64,000 nt of DNA from assembly GCA_026260175.1 (NCBI GenBank), contig JAKCWW010001848.1, forward strand, positions 1 through 64,000, in the 5' to 3' direction. Positions 12,076 through 23,369 of this stretch are shown here, piece after piece (position 1 is the stretch's first letter; each line of letters starts with the position of its first letter). Under the pieces are notes generated by a model. The model was not told where the DNA came from. It saw nothing but the letters and a program-made list of their open reading frames with translations, and did not search any database. The stretch comes from Reticulitermes lucifugus (Eukaryota; Arthropoda; Insecta; Blattodea; Rhinotermitidae). A program made the translations under genes and the position numbers.

Positions 12076-12689
12076 CAGACCACAAAGTCTTCAACTTACA
12101 CATTACACGTTAAATGTAAATGCAAAATTTCAGAAATAAACTGGATACAGCTTCATATCCTCTAAAAATAGAACACTTTTCATCGCATTTTCTCCCGAAA
12201 TGTGGCAGGTAAACAATTTTATATGAAGAAACTACAAGTAAACACATAAAAAATAATTTATCACTTTCCACAGTGGACATATTTTTTCCAAGTAACATCT
12301 TAAATAGGTTACAATATAATATTAAAGCTTTTACAACATCTCATATCTCACAATTTCTCAGAATTATACGAGTACATATCTTCATCAACAGCAAAAACCT
12401 TAAATATATCACTACATTCATCAAAATAAATTAATAATACATAAAAGTTGTTGGCATATATGATGTGCTGTCTTGTAACTGGCTAACAATGATCAGCAAT
12501 CGCAAATATTAAATTTTCCAGTGGCATTATACACTGCACATGGTGACATGTTTACAGCGGATTGCATTTCATGTGGATTTTGAATGGGCGAGTGCATTTT
12601 ATAAGAATTCTGTCGGTTTGGTTTACCACCAGTAATAACTCACTCAGCTTGGTATGATAACGAACAAAATATTTCACACATAACTACAG

Positions 12690-12915
12690 GCTGGGATAGC
12701 TTGGTCAGTATAGTGACTTGGCTACAAACTCAATGCCCAGAGAATTAGGGTTTCATTCTCTGTGGGGCATGGTGAATTTTATCTGTCATCATGTCCAGAC
12801 CAGCTCATGGGTGCACCTAGCCTCCCATTCAATTGATACCAGGACCTCTTTCCCCATGGGTAAAGTAGCTAGGGCATGACACCAACCACTCACCTCCATA
12901 TGTTGCCTAAGTTTA
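12690..12915 (+). mobile_element. SINE-A, old copy with box A remnant
   Basis: Begins gggatagcttggtcagtata, matching the A-box half of the full element, then ctagcctcccattcaa, gggtaaagtagctagggc, caaccactcacctccat. Strongly diverged. Confidence 0.6.
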
Positions 12916-14495
12916 CAAAAGACTCAAAAGTATACTTGCAAAAGTCAAGGCGCATAATGGGCTGCAGAGCCAATCCCTTGTATTTCCTCTGTTACCTGAC
13001 CAACTACAACAGCTTTGTGACTGAACATCTCTATGCAGACAGACAAATACTTACAAATGCACTGCTTTATCTTGAGGATTACTGGCCATACAAGATGCAG
13101 GTGTGCCATTCTGTTCTGTATAGTTACGGACCAAGTCACCTACGGATTGCCCCAGCAGGAATATGTTACATATTGAATTGAAAACACTGCAAGTATTTTC
13201 ATTAAACCCAAATTCTCTTGAAGTGAATGTTAATATATTTTCATGTACAATGTCAGAATTTAAGCTGAATGGCATGTTTATGTTGTTATGAAATCCACCT
13301 CTACCATGTAACAAGACAGAATTTTAACTGGAACCTGAGTCAGACAAGAGACTCAGTTTTAATGACTATCTCTCTGTCAGATTTTAGGTTCTCACAGCTG
13401 TGAATATCAAGATTAATGTCTTCTGGAACACAACATTGTATAGCCTGGTTGACAGTGTCAACATTTTGCAGGAGCTTGTCCTCCAGTCTACCCTGAAGAT
13501 AGGTGAAGTAGGTTCCTCCTAGATGTGGTTAGCTACCGAAACACAAACTCAAGTAGTGGCATCAGAATGCACAAAATAAAAGAAAGCAAAGGTAAACAAT
13601 AGTGTGGTGGGGTAACTCTCAACGCCCAGGCAGTTTTAACTTTCTGCACATAGTCCGATCAAGTGGTCCCATCCACCCACATAACTACTCGTACCTAAGA
13701 GGACAGAACATTGTTTCAGAATGTATGCAAAGACTCTAGCACAAGGTCTACCAAATTACACAGCATCATGTCCCAGAAGTCTGCCATCTGGACACCTATA
13801 CTGCTAGCACTGAGTAGCTCTCAATGTGCTACTAGTGGCCTAGCAAGTAGACAGCATAGGAAAGTTTTTAAACTAGTGAACAAGCAAGTGTATCCTGAGG
13901 GGGTGACATTAAAAGGAGGTGTTTTGTATTCATATGATGCCTGTTTGCTCTCTACATAAATGCAATGTACTGCAAGTCTGGCAAACATCATGTATACAGC
14001 AGAGAAAACAGGGGGCACACTTAATAGTTATTTATACTGTCAATCTTCTTCAAATCAGTGAATTTTTGCACGTACTGTACAACAACATGTGCACTTTATA
14101 AATATCCATAACATTTGTTCACCGGCTTTTTGTCTCTGAATTGTACAGTAAGATATGCACAAAAGTGTACCCAGGCCCAAAAGTACACTTAATATGAATA
14201 ATATGTGCATGTGGTAACACAAATGTAATAAAAATGCAACATACATTACGTTTTACCAAAATCTGGCATAAATAAAATTTAATTTAGGGCCATAAATAAA
14301 ACAGTTCTTAAGGTTAACACAAGTCAAAATGTTTTGATAAAATTAATATATGCATAGTGTGGTGACTTTATCAAAAGCAGTCCATTTCATGCAGACAGAT
14401 GGATACATGAAAAAAACTACTGGGTGCTCTTCTAATTTTTTCAGCACACCTAAAAAACTAGTACAAAAATTATGATTTTATAGATAAAATCAAAA
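12916..14495. other. Intergenic, mostly featureless
   Basis: Contains a short Rpt-A scrap at 13745-13795 (accaaattacacagcatcat, cccagaag). No coding exon recognised. Confidence 0.45.
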
Positions 14496-14497
14496 TA

Positions 14498-14746
14498 TGG
14501 GGTGATTAAAAATATGTTAACCGACATGGGGTTTGTGTTATAAGATTTTCAGTGCTGAATAAACACTTGAAATGGCAAAAGGCTGAATTTGTGGGAAAAG
14601 AGGGAGTTTGTGCTCTGGGCAGTGGAAAGGACAAAGGCTGTGCTGTGCATGGAGATGTACCAGTCTGTGACAGTACAGACTGTATGAGGCACTGTTTCCA
14701 TAGCAAAAGATAGAATCCTGATGTGTTAACATTTTTAATCACCCTG
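14498..14746. mobile_element. MITE with TA-flanked inverted termini
   Basis: The left end (GGGTGATTAAAAATATGTT) and right end (complement GGGTGATTAAAAATGTTAAC) are inverted repeats of about 20 bp, with TA on both outer sides (14496-14497, 14747-14748). About 249 bp with no coding capacity. Pattern of a Tc1/mariner-class nonautonomous element. Confidence 0.7.
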
Positions 14747-15103
14747 TACAGGTATGCAAATAAGGCTGAGCAAATGTTGACAATTAGCTGAACAATGACC
14801 AATACAGTTGTCCATTTTGTTTGTTACCATGACTAGACAACCTGTATGACTCACCACCTTCTTCTAACAGAATTAAATTTAACAGCACAATCAGTATGCA
14901 AACAAACATTTAAATAACAACAAAATGATTAAATTACATTTCTTGTTTGGTGATTTATAACAAAGTGTTCATTGTGAGCGGACGGTCACCACATTTGAGC
15001 CATTACACATCTAGAAATTGCATATTTGTGCCGACAGCTCTAGCCTGCTTCAATTCTGTTCACAATGTGAAATAAATCACTGAATACAACATATTTCATT
15101 ACA

Positions 15104-15120
15104 CATATATATATATATAT
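15104..15120. repeat. (AT)n microsatellite
   Basis: Uninterrupted alternating A and T inside cacatatat...attcac. Confidence 0.85.
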
Positions 15121-15684
15121 TCACATTCAACGAACAATTCTCGTTATTTGAAGATTCTTGAATCCTACATTAGGCCTTCTGAACTTCAACTATATATACA
15201 TAAAAATTGTTATAATTAATACACACGCTAGATAATGTACATGGTTTGCCCACAAGGTAACACTCCAGGCAAGTTTAATTATAAATGACATAAATGAATG
15301 GCACTTGGCAGGGCAAATCTGTTCGAAGCAAGAGGAGAAAGCACATGTCCCATCACATCCATACATAATTGCAGTTTTATCAGTCATTCTTGTATAAAGA
15401 ATCAAGTTCGCGGGATAATTACCTGACGTCATATACTAATGCAAAAGTAACTCATACATTCCATTCCTTGTCCACTAATACCTTAAAAAAGCAATGAAAC
15501 TTTCTGTGCATGTCTAATACAAGAATGCAAATACAACCCCAGGAATCAGTCATCCAAATGACAGCAAAGAATTATGCATATTATAGATAAGAGCTATAAC
15601 AGAATTTCAGTTGATGAAAAACTGTCCAAGGAAACACTGACAAATGGCTAAAACTAGACCAATATTGTGAACAAAAGCACTATG

Positions 15685-15790
15685 AGAAAACTGTCTTCAG
15701 GGATGTCACACTGCATAGTCTGGTAGAAAAGTATCAACATTTTCAACAAACCTGTTGCCTCTATTTTGAGGGTAGAAGCATAAGACATGT
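15685..15790 (-). repeat. Rpt-A copy, CTCAAAATAGAGG variant
   Basis: On the minus strand: cttctaccctcaaaatagag, gcaacaggtttg, ttgaaaatgttgatac, ctaccagactatgcagtgtg, catccctgaagac. The CTGAAGA box is replaced by CTCAAAA. Confidence 0.6.
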
Positions 15791-16009
15791 GAGGAAAAAC
15801 ATGGTAAATATATAGATAGGCACAAAGAATGTGGCTCTGTAAGTGAAGGGGAGCTAGAGGGATCACATTTTCTCTCATTTTTTCTATAGGTGTTTTTGCC
15901 TCACTCTTCCTTGGTTCCACCACCTAACACTGGCTCAATGAAAGATCCACGTGTTCTGTCTGTCCTTACACCTTCTTATACCTTAACCTGTCCTTCCTAC
16001 ACAGCTTAC

Positions 16010-16135
16010 TTTACAACCCTCAAAATAGAGGCAACAGGTTATTCAGAAATGACAGTAATTTTCTATACGATCATAAGGCATCACAGCCCAACAGACAGTA
16101 TTCTTCATGGTCACCATCTCACACAGATGCAATAC
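16010..16135 (+). repeat. Rpt-A copy, CTCAAAATAGAGG variant
   Basis: Reads accctcaaaatagaggcaac, ggttattcagaaatgacag, ataaggcatcacagcccaac. Shares the CTCAAAA replacement with the copy at 15685, suggesting one sublineage. Confidence 0.6.
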
Positions 16136-18014
16136 TGATCACTGAGTGAAATGAAGTTGTTGGCGAGATGAAAGAGCAGTTCAGGGGGATACTGTTGGTG
16201 TGGCAAGAAAGAGGCTTTTAATATGGTGAAAAAGTGACTGACAGACTGTTGGTGAAGTGATAGAATGGCTTCGAGTTTGCTGGCAAGGCAGAAAGTGGCT
16301 TAGAGTTTACTGGTTATGTGACACAGTAGCTCTGAAGGTTGTTAATGTGGCCCCCCCTCCCTCCCAAAAAAAAGTGGATTTGAGAGGCACTGCAGGACTT
16401 TTAATAACACATTATACATCAACTTTTTCTTTTCTTCCGGGAGGAAAGCTGTTGGGAAGGAAGGAGACTGCATGAGGAAGTAACATGCACCCAACTAATA
16501 AACTGACTAATCTGTGGGAAGTGATTAATTACTTCAATATGTTTCAGGACTAAAAGATTTAAACTGCTGGGTATTACCTGCTGGGCCAATCTACACAGTC
16601 ATGTTAAAAACTGAAATGAATAAAAGCAATAAGCACTGCAAAAAAAAAAAAACAATAAAAGTACAATTCATTGACACCTATGTCTACAAGTCCTGTACCC
16701 TCAGCGGGATTACAAATTAGTGCTCTTGAATTATAAAACCTTGCCTCAATAGAACTAAATGCTGATTCAGCAATACAATTACACTTCTAGCACATTCATC
16801 CATGATGATTAAGTATGGCAATACTGTGCATGTCTACTGTTTGTCTAATGTCTCCAGATATGGCCTGTGCTGTTTCTTCATGCCTTTATACATGTTATGT
16901 GTTGTATGTCTAATGCCTTTATATGTGGTATTGGGTGTTGTCTGTCTACTGTCTCCAGATGTAGTCTGTATTCTTGACATGCAGAGTGCCTTCAAATTTG
17001 TTAAATAAGCAGTTACGGACAGCCATCAAGGAGCGTTTAATTCCAAAGGGTTTCCCACTGGGTTTCTACACTTTGTCCATGTCTAGTATTTTTCACTGAA
17101 CACAGACTTTTAGACAGTATGTTTCCTTCAACAGGTGAAAAAGTGAGGAAATACCTAATTGACTGTGCCCACTACAAGTTCATCTTGATCAACCATGCTG
17201 TCCAGTGATTCAGAGTTGCTTATTCTAAAGGACCTGACTGAATACTACCTCCCCAGCTTCGCACCTGAGAACACAAACGAATCCAGTTACCAATAGCAGA
17301 CATGAACAAAATATTCCAGAAGCCGAGGAATGTGAAGAATAAAGTGTGATACTGAAATCTCTGGTGCAGCATGTGAGTAATAAATCTCAATAAAATAAGC
17401 ATTGCACCACTTGGGAGAGCATTGCTAGTGATGCTACAGGTCTCAGAACAATCTTGTCATATTCATCACAATGCAATGCACTTGCTTCATATGACCTGTC
17501 ACCACCCTAAGCCTTTACACGATCACCTTCTGAAGGGAAGTGATGCCAATGCATCTACACATTTCAACTATGCAAATGGAACAGACCAGAGAGAAATAAC
17601 ACTTTCATAAAACAATTAAATAAAACAAGAACAGCCATATAAGTATTTTCCATTTTTGTGAATACGGCTTCAAAAAAATACATTCCAGAACCCTCAATTA
17701 TGCATTTCTTTTCCCAGCAACGTTTTGTGTACTTCAAGTGCACTGGGAACAACTGAACTACAGCAGTCCATGCTAAGGTACTGATACAATGGAAATAAGT
17801 ACCATGAAATTACCCCTCTCCATATCTCCTTCAAGCTGCTACACTTCCCCCTCCCCCATACTTCCCTGTATTCCCCTCCAATCATCCACCACTTCTATTC
17901 ACCCAAATATTAGCAGTAATAACATTCACGAGCAATGTTCGTTTGGGCTGTTAGGCACAGACCACAAATGACACTTTAGAGCAATACAGGAGAGGGTGGG
18001 GGGGAAGCCCTGAG
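16136..18014. other. Intergenic, no gene recognised
   Basis: AT-rich sequence with short homopolymers and a loosely repeated tgtctactg/gtctccagat motif at 16835-16965. No conserved coding segment seen. Confidence 0.45.
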
Positions 18015-18257
18015 CAGTGGCACAGCTAGGCTTTTGGACGCCCAGGCAAAATAATCAGTGGCCACCCCTAACCAAAATTATGCATTTAAAACCATCACAA
18101 TGCATTATAGAATTTTATGTTATTCGGCTCAGTAATTTAAAATTTACTGAGTATCAATTATTTTCATTGATAATATTCATCTTGCCACCCCCTGCACTTT
18201 GCCACCCTGGGTAGCCACAGCACTCACCCCTCCACCCCCATGCCACCTATACCACTG
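18015..18257. mobile_element. hAT-type MITE, copy 2, with 8-bp target duplication
   Basis: Starts cagtggcacagctaggc and ends ctataccactg. Flanked by GCCCTGAG (18007-18014) and GCCCTAAG (18258-18265), a 7/8 match, the size expected for hAT insertions. No open frame. Confidence 0.8.
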
Positions 18258-21060
18258 GCCCTAAGTGCCATCATCCTTGCCTGGGATTTCTTTTCATACC
18301 CTCATTATACATATGCTGCAGGTACCCACTCCACCATACTACACAAAGTTTGTATAGTGGCCATCATTAATTATACTCTACAATAATGTAAAATGCAGTG
18401 CGCATTTAAGAAAACATTACATCACCCATAAGTTTCTTTGGATAAGTATGTTTTTCATTTCTTTGAAAAATATGAAGATGTGTGACATCTTGAAGAGATT
18501 TGGCTCGTGGCACAGCACACCTGCGACTACTACACAATATTACATATGTCACTGGGCTACTGATCAGGAGATGGTCACTTCATGCACCGACTGATCAGGA
18601 AACTACCACATCATACCTGGGCAGCTATCTTATGCCTTCCTGTGTAAGTTTTAGTATTTACCTTGGAAATGGTAGGTGATACACCATTTTCAGACTGCTG
18701 TGCTTCCTCATCCACTGAGCTATCTATCAGTCCATCACATGTTGGGTACAGTTGCTTGTTAATAATTACATCACTGACAGTCTAGTGATATAGCAGAATA
18801 CTCTTGTGCCTTCAGTAATTACATAGATCATATTTGCCAACATTAAAATTAGAAAAATTACAAAAAACCATTATAGCACTTTTGAGACTTCAGACATATC
18901 CACCAGTGTTCAACCTGGCAGCGATATTGTTATAACTGCAATATTTCTCATCTTCAAAAACCTCGTTACAAAGACTCACAAAGAGTGAAAAGATGAGCAG
19001 GTATCCCATAATTTATGCAACAGATGCATACCAAGGAGGGATTGTTTTAACTTTAAAAAATCTTCTTTTTCCTTTCTTTCGTTACTCTTTTAAATTCCCT
19101 GCTTTCAATTTTCGTTGAAAAATACACTAATTCCCCTATTTTAATAGCAAGCATTCCAGCTGTTCACAAATCCTAATTGCTGTGTTATATGCGAGATTCT
19201 CACGATAGTGAATATGGGATGTGACACTGTGCACTTTGATAGGTACTATCAGTTTGTAAGAACCTGCTGCACCCTCCATTTCTTATATTTTTGAGACAAA
19301 AGCAGCAGGCTGTTTCAAAACACTGTTACCTATCTACTGAACTACAGTGTGTCACATATTGAAATGCCATAGCCTTCTTAGCTTCTGTGCTTGTTTTGTA
19401 CACCTATTACTTTCATTACTTTCAGTCCTGACTAACAAAAATTACTTTAAGAACATCATATGAAACGTTACACAAAATTAACATACCTACCACTACTCCA
19501 GTGGAGTACACATATTCACCAAGCACATTCTTTTGTACGTTGCATTCCTCATACAGCCTGATGTGCCTCACCTTCACACAATTCAGCTGCAGCAAAGCTA
19601 AAGCGTTGAAGCTATCACAGAATAAAAAATTCCTCTCTTTCTTACTTTGTTAAGTATTCACTACATCAAAGAATGCTTCAAACAGCAGCTGTACATCTTA
19701 ATGAGGTCTATAATTCATTATTTATCAATTTCTACATGATAATTTTTGGGACATCTGACAGAAGTTCAATTTGGGATTCATGCAATGAATATTTAATATA
19801 ACTGCACCCACATTTAGTAAAAGGACCCCAATACTACATTTCATTGACATCCAGTAAGCAGTTGTGGAGATGAAAGACCCTTGGCAGATGCAAACACCCC
19901 ATCCCCCCCCCCCAAATAAATTGGTTGTGTGGAATGTGTACAAAGCAAATAATAATTCTCTGTTTTACTTCCATACTATGCCTTACATTTAAGCTGCTTT
20001 TTATCGTATCCAAACACAATTATAGAACTGCAGACAGACACTGCATGGAAGTCCATCCTTAACAAGCCTTGGTATTTCTCAATCAAACTTTATGTTAACA
20101 AAACAGTTATTAAAATGCATGATGCAAACAGCAATAAAAAGGTCTCTATTAATCAAAGTACATGATAAATTTGGCCATGAAAGAGGTGTTATGATACATA
20201 TATCTTAGTATTTCTGAAAGCACTTGAAAGATACAGAATACATGCAATCATGTAAGATATGAGTTTCTCACAACAGTCAATCAAAATCAGTGTGGCTGTC
20301 ACCCAAGTATGATTTTTTCAACCATTAGTCTAATCATGTAGGGTCCTGATAAAGGCACAGTACATTTAAAAACAACTGCCACTGGAACTTGTCCAACATC
20401 CAATGTTCAAAAAGTAGAAGCAAATTATCATTTTGGAAACAGGATCTGCTTCTGTTTTCAGGAATACAAATGGGGAGGCACCAATTCAGCTGTGCACATT
20501 AGACAAAGCATTCTCAATCGCTTGGCTCAAAGATGAAAGAGGGATGCTGGACAAAGTTCAAATGCTGAGTGACCAAATTATTAGTTTCTTCAAAACATGT
20601 TTTTAACTTGTATGTAACTTGTATTCATGTGCCTTCTACCATATTCCACTGTAAACATAATTAATGTGAACATAAATATAAGTTTAATAAACCACATGAT
20701 GAAGCAATCCTGCAAGACATTTTGGTCTCACACATTTCTTTATCCTTATAAACTGCTTATGGTGCCAGTGTTAATGTTTGTCACGATAAGGCCTGAAGCT
20801 TTCACAGCGACTGAAAGTGACAGAATCTTGTCAAGTGGCTAGTCATGTCACTTCCAAGCTCATATGGCTAGTCGTCTGAGAGGATGTTATGACAATGCTT
20901 AACAAGCAAACACAGACTTTGTGAGACCAGCATAATGTGATGGAGGAAAGACAACAAACATTAACCAAGTACATGCATGTCTCTGCAGAGAAATATTTTA
21001 TGGACATAAAACTGTCCATTTTGTAAAGCTATGAGGAAGACAAATTTATGCACATTACAG
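18258..21060. other. Intergenic, no gene recognised
   Basis: Low-complexity AT-rich sequence. A C-run at 19908-19914 and scattered poly(A/T) tracts are the only structures seen. Confidence 0.45.
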
Positions 21061-21084
21061 TCATCTGGACTGTAACACTGAGTA

Positions 21085-21545
21085 ATTTGGTATATGGGTA
21101 CCAACACTTTGGAGGTACCTACTGCCTCCACATTTAGTGTAAAACTCCCTCCTCTACCCTGAAGATGGATGCAGCAGGTATGTCTTAGACACCGGCACTA
21201 ATCTACCAAACTGCACAACACTACATCTTGGACACTCTTCTACCCTGAAGAATGTATGTAGCAAGTTCCTTCAAAGTGCTATGTATCTATCAAACTACAC
21301 AACATCACACCATATCCCACACATTCTTCTACTCTGAAGATGGAAGTAGAAGGTCCCACAAACCTTGATACCTATCTACTAAACCACATAGCATCACAGC
21401 TAAAACTTCTACCCTGAAGATGGAGGCAGCAGGTTTCTCCAAAACAGTACCTATCTACCAGACAACATAGCATCACATCCCAGAATACACAGTAATCTTC
21501 ACAGCCATCACTGTGAGAAACCACAAAATCTTACAAAGTAACATA
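21085..21545 (+). repeat. Rpt-A tandem array, four hammerhead-like units
   Basis: CTGAAGA boxes at 21159-21165, 21245-21251, 21334-21340 and 21414-21420 give unit spacings of 86, 89 and 80 bases. Each is preceded by tctacc/tctact and followed by a gcagcaggt-like stretch, ctaccaaac-like and acatagcatcacat-like pieces. Before the array (21090-21140) lies one unit in the opposite orientation. The GAAAC box is mutated in all four units. Confidence 0.75.
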
Positions 21546-21913
21546 CATTTGTATGTGAGAACTGTATCTACAAAGCTGGCCAAATAATGCACTATTTCAC
21601 CTTCAAATTTGCACTATGAAGGAAAATGTCATGTAAAGAGATAAATACATTATTTGTCAGCAAAGTCAGCACAAAGTTCAGTTATGTTACATATGCACCG
21701 TAATACCTTTTCATGCCTTATGGTTTCTTGTTATTAACACAACCTTTGCTTACATGCCACAGAGACACGCTAAATCGAGGTACAAAAATTAAGCGCAAAT
21801 TATTAAGTCAGCACCATCTAAAGACTTATAGCATACAAGCTTCAATATTTTTCATTAAAGCTTGTAGTGTCAACTAATAACAATACAAGTAACTTTCACA
21901 AACGGAATTATTA

Positions 21914-22178
21914 TTAACCCTTTCCACTCCCACAACAATATGGGCATTCATTGCAGTTAACCTGCCACCTGCTGGACAAATATTCAGCTCCACATTCAAG
22001 GCTTCTTCACCACATACATAAACTCTTGTGCACAATGGAAGCACTTCATTACAGCTGAAATTTCTGGTTCAACTTCCATTTATGTATCTTTCTGAGTACG
22101 TAAGTAATTTTCACAAAGCACAGAAGAGACAGAGAGGGAGAGCAATAAGTTAAAAAATGTTGGAATGGAAAGGATTAA
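21914..22178. mobile_element. piggyBac-type MITE, family 1
   Basis: Bounded by TTAA at 21914-21917 and 22175-22178. Ends TTAACCCTTTCCACTCCC and, complemented, TTAATCCTTTCCATTCCA form inverted termini. 265 bp, no transposase. TTAA target plus CCC-type ends is the piggyBac pattern. Confidence 0.7.
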
Positions 22179-23279
22179 TATTTGACAGCTTATTCTAGTA
22201 ATGTCTAAGGATGGATATGCTAAACATCTATCATGAATGTTTCCTCCTCAGGCTGCATACATCCACACTGAGGTGACACTAATGGAAAATAAAAAGACCT
22301 GTTCAGAACCGCAAAGAACCCAGCCTGGCCAGCATATGTATGGTCCCTCATGGGACTATCACCTGTATATAACCTGGTGGTAGTCACAAAATAAAAATTT
22401 TACACTCAAAAAAGAGATAAGCAAAGCCTGTCCTTAAAAAGACACAAGTTTGGAAATGTACACAACATGTAACACTTCTGGCCCATTTTCTCACATTTGT
22501 CTAATTATCTTGATAACTGTATGACCCACAGAAACGTTTATGGGGCATAAAATGTGTCTCACTTTTATCTACAACTTTTCTGCTGCACACTTTTCACTCT
22601 GATAAATATTTATCAAGTTACACGGGAGTTAAGCTCGGGATGCAGAAACACATGTAGGTCTTCACATAAACTATACATTATACTTAACTGATTTTTAACC
22701 AAAACTAGAATGGGTTCACAAGTTTTAGTTAACCCCTCAATACTAGACATCATGAAAATCCATTCAGTGGTTCTTGACTTGTTAAATATAGATACAAAAC
22801 CAAATCAGACATCAGTACACATACTGTATGAAATGAAACATAATACAGAGATATGGCACATCTAAACCAAAACACACATACACCTGTATGTCTTCTTTAA
22901 GATAGCATATAACCAATTCAAATACCATCAGCACAATATTTATTGTCACATGTAGAAGCAATCTAAACCACCTGTCAAACAGAAACAATCATATTCAACA
23001 GTCAATCTGTCAAACCTGTCTCCTTTTGCCATCACCTAAATGTAACATTGGACAGACAGTTTTCACTACCTTGACTGACATGCTCTGGTAAAATACTAAG
23101 ACTTCACAGTAACAGCCATCAAAGTTAACGAAAATCATCTCTAGTTATGACGAATTTGCGAGATGAACTATCGTTAAATGTGCGTTTATGTTTCACAAAT
23201 TAAGACCGTGTTAAAATTAGACAGTTAAAAAAGAACATGAGCACTCTTTGTTTACCCCATGTCTGCATTAACTGCAAAA
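22179..23279. other. Downstream of M-Ras, probable 3' UTR plus intergenic
   Basis: No exon or repeat border found. Part of this interval should be the M-Ras 3' UTR, but several possible poly(A) signals in AT-rich sequence prevent choosing one. Confidence 0.35.
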
Positions 23280-23369
23280 TTAGAGCAGTATGCACTTTAT
23301 GGGATGTCTTCTTTTTTTTCCATTCTTCTCCACCTCTGCTGGTGGTTGGTTGCGAATTATACGCACAAC
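23280..23369 (-). CDS. Mras: M-Ras terminal exon with CAAX box
   Basis: Short exon found by splice phase rather than length: acceptor AACTTGCAG, then 29 residues [29 protein letters not shown] and TAA at 23282-23280. Continues FHE|VVRIIR as in vertebrate M-Ras FHDLVRVIR. Confidence 0.93.
   Translation of the reverse strand, partial: VVRIIRNQPPAEVEKNGKKRRHPIKCILL

Noticed and set aside
21085-21545. CRISPR-like array
   Set aside because: Units are diverged, contiguous and without unique spacers; this is nuclear insect DNA with transposon-type repeats.
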